A DNA stretch of 5,294 nt from Actinomycetes bacterium. GTDB taxonomy: Bacteria > Actinomycetota > Actinomycetes > Propionibacteriales > Propionibacteriaceae. Both the position numbers and the translations under genes were made by a program. The notes under the pieces were generated by a model. It was not told the origin of the DNA and made no database searches. It saw nothing but the letters and a program-made list of their open reading frames with translations. Positions 1 through 4,632 of this stretch are shown one piece after another (positions within the stretch are counted from its first letter, which is position 1; each line of letters starts with the position of its first letter). The stretch lies in contig WQUE01000140.1 of the NCBI GenBank assembly GCA_009785885.1, forward strand, positions 1 through 5,294. Reading direction: 5' to 3'.

Positions 1-717
1 GCGGGTGGGGTCGTGCTCGGCTCGGGCTGGGGCCCCGCCGCGGAGGCCTGGGGGACGCCCCTCTCCGAGGCCGCGACCGCCGACGTGCCCGGGTTCCTCG
101 CCCCGGTCGCCCCCGGCCATGCCGGACGGATCCTGCACTACCGCTGGGCGGACCGGGACGTCCTGGTCCTGTCCGGACGGACGCACCTGTACGAGGGCCA
201 CGGGCCGGTTCTGGTCGTGCACGGCGTCCGGACGTTGGCCGCGCTCGGCGCCCGCCGGCTCGTCCTCACGAACGCGAACGGCACGCTCCACCCCACCTGG
301 CCGCTCGGCCAGGTCGTCGCCCTCACCGACCACCTGAACCTCGCGATGGTGTCTCCCCTGGCCGGGGCCCGGTTCGTCGACCTGACGGACGCGTACGACC
401 CCGGGCTGCGCGCCCGGGCCCTCGCCCTCGATCCGACGCTCGTCACCGGCGTGTACGCGATGTTCCCCGGCCCGTACTACGAGACCGCCGCCGAGGCCCG
501 CATGGCCGGCGTGCTGGGGGCGGACGTCGTCGGCATGTCGACGGTCCTGGAGGCCATCGCCGCCCGCGAGTCCGGGATGGCGATCCTGGCGCTGTCGACG
601 GTGACCGCCCACGAGGCCTCCGGCGAGGCCATCGACCCGGACGAGGTCGTGGCGATCGCGGAGACGTCCGCCCGCCGCCTCGGCGGTCTGATCAGAGCCG
701 TGCTGGAGACCGACTGA
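1..717 (+). CDS. Purine nucleoside phosphorylase family protein (class II, 5' end missing)
   Basis: This is a family enzyme that splits purine nucleosides with phosphate into free base and (deoxy)ribose 1-phosphate, for cytoplasmic purine salvage. The frame is open from base 1, so the start lies upstream; 238 residues are visible, and family members usually have about 265-290. Numbering from base 1, the phosphate-site motifs are intact: GSGWG (7-11), GRTHLYEG (59-66) and GMST (178-181). E161, in the GPYYET motif, matches the purine-binding Glu. Other pocket positions differ. The usual NAAGGL or NGCGGL reads NANGTL (91-96), the loop usually reading VTNLAAG is VTAHEAS (201-207) and is about two residues shorter, and the His of the usual NHEEV motif is Pro213. 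The family call is secure. Specificity for inosine and guanosine is doubtful, and a different nucleoside substrate is possible. The next gene is 198 bp away with its own promoter, so this is probably the end of a transcription unit. Confidence 0.9.
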   Translation, partial: AGGVVLGSGWGPAAEAWGTPLSEAATADVPGFLAPVAPGHAGRILHYRWADRDVLVLSGRTHLYEGHGPVLVVHGVRTLAALGARRLVLTNANGTLHPTWPLGQVVALTDHLNLAMVSPLAGARFVDLTDAYDPGLRARALALDPTLVTGVYAMFPGPYYETAAEARMAGVLGADVVGMSTVLEAIAARESGMAILALSTVTAHEASGEAIDPDEVVAIAETSARRLGGLIRAVLETD

Positions 718-749
718 TCAATCGATCACCCTTGTCAAATCGATGATCA
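715..749. repeat. AT-rich inverted repeat at the phosphorylase stop codon
   Basis: TGATCAATCGAT (715-726) is answered by ATCGATGATCA (739-749), complementary apart from one bulged base, around a 12-nt loop. The left arm contains the TGA stop codon. It is unusually AT-rich for this region. There is no U-tract after it. It could be a 3' hairpin that protects or ends the transcript, or a protein-binding dyad; the sequence does not decide. Confidence 0.4.
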
Positions 750-780
750 CGGCGTTCTACCGCACCCGGCACCGCGGGCC

Positions 781-800
781 GGGCGACAACCCGGTCGCCC
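781..800 (+). terminator. Candidate GC-rich hairpin terminator after the phosphorylase gene
   Basis: GGGCGAC (781-787) and GTCGCCC (794-800) form a perfect 7-bp stem with a 6-nt loop, about 64 nt after the phosphorylase stop and upstream of the next promoter. No U-tract follows, which is common for actinobacterial terminator-like hairpins. The role is inferred from position and stem strength only. Confidence 0.4.
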
Positions 801-852
801 ACCGTGTTCGCCGTCCGTACGCCACCGGCGGGACGGGCGTGCCCGCATGGAA

Positions 853-882
853 TTGTCTTGGGCTGGCCTGCCCGGATAAACT
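853..882 (+). promoter_or_regulatory. Sigma-70-type promoter of the bS22-like gene
   Basis: TTGTCT (853-858) and TAAACT (877-882) are separated by 18 bp, matching the TTGACN-N17/18-TANNNT pattern of actinobacterial housekeeping promoters. The expected start near 889-890 gives a leader of about 26 nt with a GAAAGGA ribosome-binding site at 904-910. A strong promoter suits a gene for a ribosomal protein. Confidence 0.6.
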
Positions 883-897
883 CGATGTTGGTTTATC
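875..897. repeat. Inverted repeat overlapping the -10 box (possible operator)
   Basis: GATAAAC (875-881) and GTTTATC (891-897) are perfect inverted repeats with a 9-bp spacer. The left arm covers the proposed -10 box and the right arm lies at and just after the expected start site. A protein bound here would block the promoter; alternatively the repeat is chance. Arms of this AT content stand out in the GC-rich background. Confidence 0.4.
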
Positions 898-915
898 GAC
901 CTCGAAAGGATCACT

Positions 916-1017
916 GTGGGTTCGGTCATCAAGAAGCGCCGCAAGCGCATGGCCAAGAAGAAGCACCGCAAGCTGTTGAAGAAGACACGCATCCAGCGTC
1001 GTCGTGCCGGCCGCTGA
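916..1017 (+). CDS. bS22-like small ribosomal protein (AURKAIP1/COX24 domain)
   Basis: This 33-residue, extremely basic protein starts MGSVIKKRRKRMAKKKHRK and ends RIQRRRAGR. I recognise it as the actinobacterial AURKAIP1/COX24-domain protein, which structural work on the mycobacterial ribosome identified as a small-subunit protein (bS22) near the decoding region; the mitochondrial relative is mS38. The start is a GTG, set by GAAAGGA at 904-910 with a 5-nt gap. About 18 of 33 residues are Lys or Arg, as expected for a peptide threaded into rRNA. It has its own promoter upstream (853-882), and no other gene shares its short transcript for certain: hemD begins 115 nt later. The gene is easily missed because of its size and GTG start. 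The name bS22 has also been used for the unrelated E. coli SRA protein. Confidence 0.92.
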   Translation: MGSVIKKRRKRMAKKKHRKLLKKTRIQRRRAGR

Positions 1018-1088
1018 AGTCGCGACGTCCCGCGCGGTCCGACATCGCACCCACCCTCGGTGCCAATCGTGGTGAGACGCCTCGCTTC

Positions 1089-1102
1089 TGGGCGACCGCC
1101 CA
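1089..1102. repeat. Short dyad upstream of hemD
   Basis: TGGGCG (1089-1094) and CGCCCA (1097-1102) flank two bases; as RNA this folds as a 5-bp stem with a GACC loop. It lies 30 bp before the chosen hemD start and 71 bp after the bS22-like stop. It may be a weak terminator, an operator, or chance in GC-rich DNA. No convincing promoter is visible between 1018 and 1132. Confidence 0.25.
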
Positions 1103-1132
1103 CCCATGACGGTCTCGAACGGAGCTCCCCCG

Positions 1133-2740
1133 ATGAGTCAGCGCAGAGCCTCCTCGCCGGGCTCGACCATGCCACCGATCGGCCCCGACCTGCATCCTGA
1201 CGCCCGCACATCCGACCCCGGCACCATCACGTACGTGGGCATGGGCCTGTCCGATCCCGCCCTGCTGACGCTCGCCGGGGCGCGCGTCCTGGCGCTCGCG
1301 GACGTGGTCGCCGTGACGAACACCGGCCTGCTGGACGCCCTGCGCGAAGCCCACGTCGCGCTCGCCCCGGACGCCCGCGTCCTCACCCTCGATCCCGAAA
1401 GCCCGCCGCCGTGGCGGGCCGGTGCGCTCCTCCAGGCGATGGGCACGGCCCGCCGCGTGGTGCGGCTATGCTCCGGCGACCCGCTGACCGAGGCCGGCCT
1501 GGCACCCGAGGTGGCGGCCTGCCACCGGGCCGGTGCGGACGCCCGCGTCCTGCCGGCCGTCGCCGCCACCACCGCCCTGACCGCGCTCGCCGGCCTGGAT
1601 GTGATGCCCCACTCCCTGCGCCACATCACGGTTGCCGACGGCCCGCCCGTGCCGTCCGACGTGCCCCCGTCCGGCGCCGCGATGGTCAGCCTGCTCGCCG
1701 GCGCCGTACCCCAGTTGGCCCAGGCGGCGCTGGCCGCCGGCCGCGACGGGGGCGAGTCGGTGCTCGTGATGAGCGCCGGACGGGCCAGTGCGCCCCTCAC
1801 CTGGACGTTCGCGCTGCGCGACCTGGCCCGGTGGGACGACACGGACGCGACCCCCGAGCGGCGGAGTTGGCCGACGCCCGGGACGCGCGTGCTCGTGGGC
1901 TTGGGCGAGTTCGTACCACCCGCGCCGTCGTTCGAACGCACCACGCCGCAGCCGCTGCGCGGCTGGCAGGTTCTGGTGCCGCGGACCCGGGAGTCGTGCG
2001 GCTCGCTCGTGTGGCGCCTGACGCACTACGGCGCCCGTCCCACGACGCTCGACACGCTGTCCCTCGAACCGCCCCGCGACCCCCAGCCCATGAACCGCGC
2101 CATCCGCGGGCTCGTCGACGGGCGGTACCGCTGGGTCGTGTTCGCCAGCAGCGCCGCAACCCGGCTTGTGCTCGACACCGTCGCCACGTACGGGTTGGAC
2201 GCCCGCGCGTTCTCCGGCGTGCACCTCGCGGCGGCCTCGCCGCTGGCGCACCGCATCCTCGCCGAGCACGGCCTGATCCCCGAGGTCACGTCGCTGCAGC
2301 ACGCCCGCGGCGGCGGCGCCCTGGACGACGCGTTCCCCGAGTACGACGGACAGACCGACCCGATGGACCGCGTGCTGCTCCCCAGCGTCGGGCACACGGC
2401 GCATGCCGTCGCCGAGGGTTTGCGAGCGCTCGGCTGGCGGGTCGACGAGGTCGTCGTCGCCCGCACCGTCCGGGCCGCGCCCCCGCCGGTCGAGACCCGG
2501 GCCGCGATCAAGGCCGGGCACTTCGACGCCGTGATGTTCACGTCGCCCGCCGCCGTCCGGAACCTGCTGGGCCTGGCCGGCAAGCCGTCGCCGCGCACCG
2601 TCGTCGCCGCGATCGGCGAGGCCACCGCCGCCGAGTGCCGCGAGCACGGCCTGGCGGTCGCCGTCGTCGCCGACCAGCCCGGGTACCGCGGCCTGGCCGA
2701 CGCGCTGGCGTCCTACGCCCTGGAACACCGGCGTCGCTGA
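1133..2740 (+). CDS. hemD: Uroporphyrinogen-III synthase with N-terminal degenerate SUMT-like domain
   Basis: HemD closes hydroxymethylbilane to uroporphyrinogen III, the branch point of heme, siroheme and cobalamin synthesis, in the cytosol. The ATG at 1133 is preferred: GGAG (1121-1124) lies 8 nt upstream, while the in-frame ATG at 1106 has no clear site. Of 535 residues, about 31-255 resemble the SAM-dependent uroporphyrinogen methyltransferase fold (VGMGLSDPALLTL, then CSGDPLTEAG), but the glycine-rich motif is GLSD instead of GPGD and GGDPFxFGRG is degraded, so methylation is unlikely. Residues 274-530 are the HemD domain: RGWQVLVPRT, VVFASSAATRLV (335-346), MFTSPAAVRNL (468-478) and IGEATA (494-499). 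This two-domain layout is usual for actinobacterial HemD. The first-half segment where relatives read AAVGEQTA is AAASPLA here (366-372). No hemC or hemB is adjacent. It is most likely the functional HemD; a diverged paralogue is possible. Confidence 0.82.
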   Translation: MSQRRASSPGSTMPPIGPDLHPDARTSDPGTITYVGMGLSDPALLTLAGARVLALADVVAVTNTGLLDALREAHVALAPDARVLTLDPESPPPWRAGALLQAMGTARRVVRLCSGDPLTEAGLAPEVAACHRAGADARVLPAVAATTALTALAGLDVMPHSLRHITVADGPPVPSDVPPSGAAMVSLLAGAVPQLAQAALAAGRDGGESVLVMSAGRASAPLTWTFALRDLARWDDTDATPERRSWPTPGTRVLVGLGEFVPPAPSFERTTPQPLRGWQVLVPRTRESCGSLVWRLTHYGARPTTLDTLSLEPPRDPQPMNRAIRGLVDGRYRWVVFASSAATRLVLDTVATYGLDARAFSGVHLAAASPLAHRILAEHGLIPEVTSLQHARGGGALDDAFPEYDGQTDPMDRVLLPSVGHTAHAVAEGLRALGWRVDEVVVARTVRAAPPPVETRAAIKAGHFDAVMFTSPAAVRNLLGLAGKPSPRTVVAAIGEATAAECREHGLAVAVVADQPGYRGLADALASYALEHRRR

Positions 2741-2784
2741 CGGTTCGCGGCGCAGTTCGGACGCACAGTCGCCGGACCCGCCCG

Positions 2785-2790
2785 TAGGAT
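2785..2790 (+). promoter_or_regulatory. Possible -10 box for the histidine phosphatase gene
   Basis: TAGGAT (2785-2790) fits the TANNNT -10 pattern and stands 32 bp before the phosphatase GTG. No good -35 box lies 16-19 bp upstream (TTCGGA at 2756-2761 is too far), so this is tentative. The gene may instead be read through from hemD, which ends 76 bp before it. Confidence 0.3.
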
Positions 2791-2816
2791 GGACGTTCGT
2801 CGAGGGGAGGTGGCGC

Positions 2817-3437
2817 GTGGACGCGACGGTGCACCTGTGCCGGCACGGCGAGGTGGAGAACCCGCGCCGGGTGCTGTACACGCGGCTGCCCGGGTACCAC
2901 CTGTCGGCGCGCGGGCAGGCGATGGCGGACGCGCTGGGCGCACGCTTCGCCGGCGAGCCTCTGACGCTGCTGCGGACCAGCCCGCTGGAACGCACCCAGG
3001 AGACCCTCGCGCCGATCGCCGCCCGGCATCCCCATCTGGAGGTGGGGATCGACCAGCGGATCATCGAGGCGGACAGCCTGATGCAGGGCCTGACACACGA
3101 GGAACGCCGCGCGCTGGCGCGCGACCCGCGCCAGTGGGGCCTGTTCCGGGACCCGTTCCGTCCCAGCTGGGGAGAACCGTGGACGGAGATCGCCGCCCGG
3201 ATGCTCGCCGCGATCGCCGACGCCGCCGCGACGGTCGGTCCGGGCGGTGTCGCCGTGCTCGTCAGCCACCAGGCGCCGATCTGGGTCGCGCGTCTCGCCG
3301 CCGGCCACCGCATGCTCGCGCATGTACCAGCGATGCGCCAGTGCGCGCTCGCGTCCGTGACGACGTTCCGCGTCGACGCCGACGGGACGCCCCACTTCCA
3401 GGCGTACGAGGAGCCGGCCCGGGACGTGTCCGCATGA
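2817..3437 (+). CDS. Histidine phosphatase family protein (phosphoglycerate-mutase-like, Rv0525 type)
   Basis: This 206-residue cytosolic protein belongs to the histidine phosphatase superfamily, which forms a phosphohistidine intermediate. The catalytic RHG motif is at 9-11 (LCRHGEVENP) with H10 the nucleophile, followed by R59 in SPLERTQET, the likely proton donor E84 in RIIEAD, and the second histidine H151 in LVSHQAPI. All core residues are therefore present. The GTG start is set by a strong GGAGG (2806-2810) with a 6-nt gap. Segments such as LYTRLPGYHLS, FRPSWGEPW and RQCALASVT match the actinobacterial group that includes M. tuberculosis Rv0525, which stands next to hemL and the cytochrome c maturation genes. 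Its closeness to hemD here fits that heme-linked neighbourhood. The true substrate is not known, and glycolytic mutase activity is unlikely from its context. Confidence 0.88.
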   Translation: MDATVHLCRHGEVENPRRVLYTRLPGYHLSARGQAMADALGARFAGEPLTLLRTSPLERTQETLAPIAARHPHLEVGIDQRIIEADSLMQGLTHEERRALARDPRQWGLFRDPFRPSWGEPWTEIAARMLAAIADAAATVGPGGVAVLVSHQAPIWVARLAAGHRMLAHVPAMRQCALASVTTFRVDADGTPHFQAYEEPARDVSA

Positions 3438-3481
3438 CGTCTGTCTGGTCTGCCGACGGACACGAATCCCCGTCGATCGGT

Positions 3482-3513
3482 GTGGGACGGCAGCCCCCAC
3501 GGACGCGCGTCCC
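3482..3513. repeat. Cluster of palindromes after the phosphatase gene
   Basis: GTGGG (3482-3486) pairs with CCCAC (3496-3500), GGGACG (3484-3489) pairs with CGTCCC (3508-3513), and 3501-3512 is a perfect 12-bp palindrome (GGACGCGCGTCC). The alternative pairings could form a terminator for the phosphatase gene, which ends 44 bp upstream, or a protein site directly next to the damage-type promoter. No U-tract is present. Confidence 0.35.
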
Positions 3514-3517
3514 GAAA

Positions 3518-3540
3518 TTGTCGGTGGGTGTCCGTAGCGT
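3518..3540 (+). promoter_or_regulatory. RecA-NDp / PafBC-type DNA-damage promoter for rpsF-ssb
   Basis: TTGTCGGTG (3518-3526), then exactly 8 bases, then TAGCGT (3535-3540). This matches at every defined position the RecA-independent damage promoter consensus tTGTCRgtg-N8-TAnnnT described in mycobacteria and linked to the activator PafBC. It lies 154 bp before the rpsF ATG and points into the operon that contains ssb. None of the other TTGTC occurrences I found on either strand has the GTG, spacing and TANNNT together. Damage induction of this operon is inferred. Confidence 0.7.
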
Positions 3541-3558
3541 CCTTCCACAGGGAAGGAC
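3539..3558. repeat. Perfect 8-bp dyad at the damage promoter start region
   Basis: GTCCTTCC (3539-3546) and GGAAGGAC (3551-3558) are perfect inverted repeats with a 4-nt loop (ACAG). The left arm begins in the last two bases of the damage-type -10 box and the dyad spans the expected start site; the right arm ends just before the -35 region of the second promoter. It may be an operator, or the end of a terminator for upstream transcription; no U-tract follows. Confidence 0.45.
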
Positions 3559-3561
3559 CGA

Positions 3562-3592
3562 TTACGGGACGGGTTCGGCGACCGGGTAGAGT
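3562..3592 (+). promoter_or_regulatory. Second, housekeeping-type promoter of the rpsF operon
   Basis: TAGAGT (3587-3592) is a good TANNNT -10 box, with TTACGG (3562-3567) a weak -35 at 19-bp spacing. The expected start near 3599 gives a leader of about 96 nt that includes the whole foldable element at 3640-3683. Tandem promoters would give constant ribosomal-protein supply from this one and extra output under damage from the upstream one. Confidence 0.5.
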
Positions 3593-3639
3593 GGGTCAGT
3601 GGCCTCAGCGCTCACTGCGCGCGGGCCGGCTGCATACGC

Positions 3640-3683
3640 CCTCCTGCCATGGGAACGCCCCATGGCCGCCAGACCGAAGGAGG
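3640..3683 (+). promoter_or_regulatory. rpsF leader RNA hiding the Shine-Dalgarno (candidate bS6:bS18 autoregulatory element)
   Basis: CCTCCT (3640-3645) is perfectly complementary to the rpsF Shine-Dalgarno AGGAGG (3678-3683). Nested directly inside is an 8-bp stem, GCCATGGG (3646-3653) with CCCATGGC (3659-3666), closed by a 5-nt loop. The remaining 3' strand (3667-3677) is an asymmetric internal loop next to CCG triplets (3666-3668 and 3674-3676). Known bS6:bS18 leader elements combine two stems with an asymmetric loop carrying CCG, and they precede rpsF in operons that also contain rpsR, as here. Repression by hiding the ribosome-binding site is inferred; the pairing itself is seen. Confidence 0.55.
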
Positions 3684-3694
3684 TGGGTTCACGC

Positions 3695-3982
3695 ATGCGC
3701 AAATACGAGATCATGGCCATCATCGACCCGGACGTCAATGAGCGCGCCGTTCCCGCGCTGGTCGACAAGTACCTGCAGGTGATCACGAAGGAGAACGGCA
3801 CGGTCGACGGCACGGACATCTGGGGCCGCCGCCGCCTGGCGTACCCGATCAACAAGAAGACCGAGGGCATCTACGTCGTGCTGAACGTCACCGCCCTGCC
3901 GGCGACCGTCGCCGAGATGGACCGTCTCATGAGCATCGACGAGTCGTTCATGCGCGCCAAGGTGATGCGTACCGACGCCTGA
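3695..3982 (+). CDS. rpsF: Small ribosomal subunit protein bS6
   Basis: bS6 binds 16S rRNA in the platform of the 30S subunit together with bS18, which is encoded in the same operon. The protein has 95 residues, close to the usual 96 of actinobacteria. It starts MRKYEIMAIIDPD and carries the characteristic WGRRRLAYPINKKTEGIYVV stretch at 43-62. The ATG at 3695 is chosen because AAGGAGGTG (3677-3685), a near-perfect match to the 16S 3' end, lies 11 nt upstream and because homologues begin MRxYE; in-frame starts further upstream would place this site inside the coding region. The C-terminus lacks the long acidic tail of E. coli bS6. It is the first gene of rpsF-ssb-rpsR-rplI, preceded by two candidate promoters and a foldable leader. 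Confidence 0.97.
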   Translation: MRKYEIMAIIDPDVNERAVPALVDKYLQVITKENGTVDGTDIWGRRRLAYPINKKTEGIYVVLNVTALPATVAEMDRLMSIDESFMRAKVMRTDA

Positions 3983-3988
3983 GGCGTC
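3974..3988. repeat. Perfect dyad centred on the rpsF stop codon
   Basis: GACGCC (3974-3979) and GGCGTC (3983-3988) flank the TGA stop exactly, giving a 6-bp stem with the stop codon as the 3-nt loop. It lies in the 46-nt gap before ssb. It could tune the ratio of bS6 to SSB through mRNA stability or partial termination, or be chance. Confidence 0.35.
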
Positions 3989-4028
3989 CTCCCCCCGACA
4001 CACCCTCAAGAACAAGACAGGAGACGAC

Positions 4029-4547
4029 ATGGCTGGTGAGACCCCGATCACACTGGTCGGCAACCTGACGGCCGACCCCGAACTGCGGTTCACGCCGTCG
4101 GGCGCGGCCGTGGCCAATTTCACGGTGGCCTCGACGCCCCGCACGTACGACCGCGCCACCGGCGAATGGAAAGACGGCGACGCGATGTTCCTCAACTGCT
4201 CCTGCTGGCGGCAGATGGCCGAGAACGTGGCCGAGTCGCTGAACAAGGGCATGCGGGTCGTCGTGTCCGGACGGCTGCGCTCGCGCAGCTACGAGGGCCG
4301 CGACGGCGAACGCCGCACGGTCTTCGAGGTCGAGGTCGACGAGATCGGCCCGGCGCTGCGCTACGCCACCGCGAAGGTGACGCGCGTCTCGGCCGGCTCC
4401 GGCGGCTCGTCCAACTGGCAGCCGGGCGGCGGCCAGGGCGGCGGCGGCTGGGGCGGGTCCCAGGGCGGGTCGTCCAACCCGCCGGCGGACTCGTACGGCG
4501 GCGGGGATCCGTGGCCGGCCGCCCAAAGCGACGAACCGCCGTTCTGA
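4029..4547 (+). CDS. ssb: Single-stranded DNA-binding protein
   Basis: SSB coats single-stranded DNA during replication, recombination and repair, and recruits partners through its C-terminal tip. The 172-residue protein has an OB-fold at about 5-115, starting ITLVGNLTADPELRF and including the stretch MFLNCSCWRQMAENV with W60, a likely DNA-stacking aromatic, and GMRVVVSGRL. A disordered, Gly/Ser-rich linker (about 121-165) follows, and the protein ends SDEPPF, the acidic and hydrophobic partner-binding tip. Length and tail fit the main actinobacterial SsbA-type protein, not the shorter paralogue that lacks the tip. The ATG is supported by AGGAGA (4019-4024). It sits between rpsF and rpsR, the conserved order in bacteria. 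The upstream damage-type promoter at 3518-3540 makes most sense as serving this gene. Confidence 0.97.
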   Translation: MAGETPITLVGNLTADPELRFTPSGAAVANFTVASTPRTYDRATGEWKDGDAMFLNCSCWRQMAENVAESLNKGMRVVVSGRLRSRSYEGRDGERRTVFEVEVDEIGPALRYATAKVTRVSAGSGGSSNWQPGGGQGGGGWGGSQGGSSNPPADSYGGGDPWPAAQSDEPPF

Positions 4548-4592
4548 TCCGTTCGTCACGCACACACACAACACGTAACCACCAGGCACATT

Positions 4593-4606
4593 CCGGCGAG
4601 AGCCGG
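4593..4606 (+). other. GNRA-capped hairpin between ssb and rpsR
   Basis: CCGGC (4593-4597) and GCCGG (4602-4606) form a 5-bp stem closed by GAGA, a GNRA tetraloop, extendable by one U-G wobble pair. It stands 26 nt before the rpsR start in an 85-nt spacer that opens with an A/C-rich, unstructured run (about 4558-4590). It may be a processing or stability element, or a binding site for a ribosomal protein; the sequence alone does not say. Confidence 0.35.
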
Positions 4607-4632
4607 GCTCGAATGAGAAAAGGAGCACCACA

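Noticed and set aside
732..760. TTGTCA (732-737) as a -35 box with TTCTAC 17 bp on
   Set aside because: The -10 candidate matches only two of six consensus bases, and it lacks the GTG and TANNNT needed for a damage-type promoter.
853..876. TTGTCT (853-858) as a second RecA-NDp damage promoter
   Set aside because: The sixth base is T instead of A/G, GTG is missing, and there is no TANNNT after 8 bases; it fits an ordinary 18-bp-spaced promoter instead.
1106..1132. Earlier in-frame ATG for hemD at 1106
   Set aside because: It has no good ribosome-binding site, while the ATG at 1133 has GGAG at an ideal 8-nt gap.
1411..2787. A 458-residue open frame on the plus strand overlapping hemD
   Set aside because: Its translation is Arg/Pro/Gly-rich without motifs, while the hemD frame in the same place has clear domain matches.
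1466..3463. A 665-residue open frame on the minus strand
   Set aside because: It runs antisense through hemD and the phosphatase gene, has low-complexity Arg/Gly/Ala-rich composition, and shows no recognisable domain; long antisense frames are expected in GC-rich coding DNA.
3599..3694. Upstream in-frame starts for rpsF (around 3599 and ATG 3662)
   Set aside because: They would add residues absent from bS6 homologues and put the near-perfect Shine-Dalgarno of the 3695 start and the foldable leader inside the coding region.
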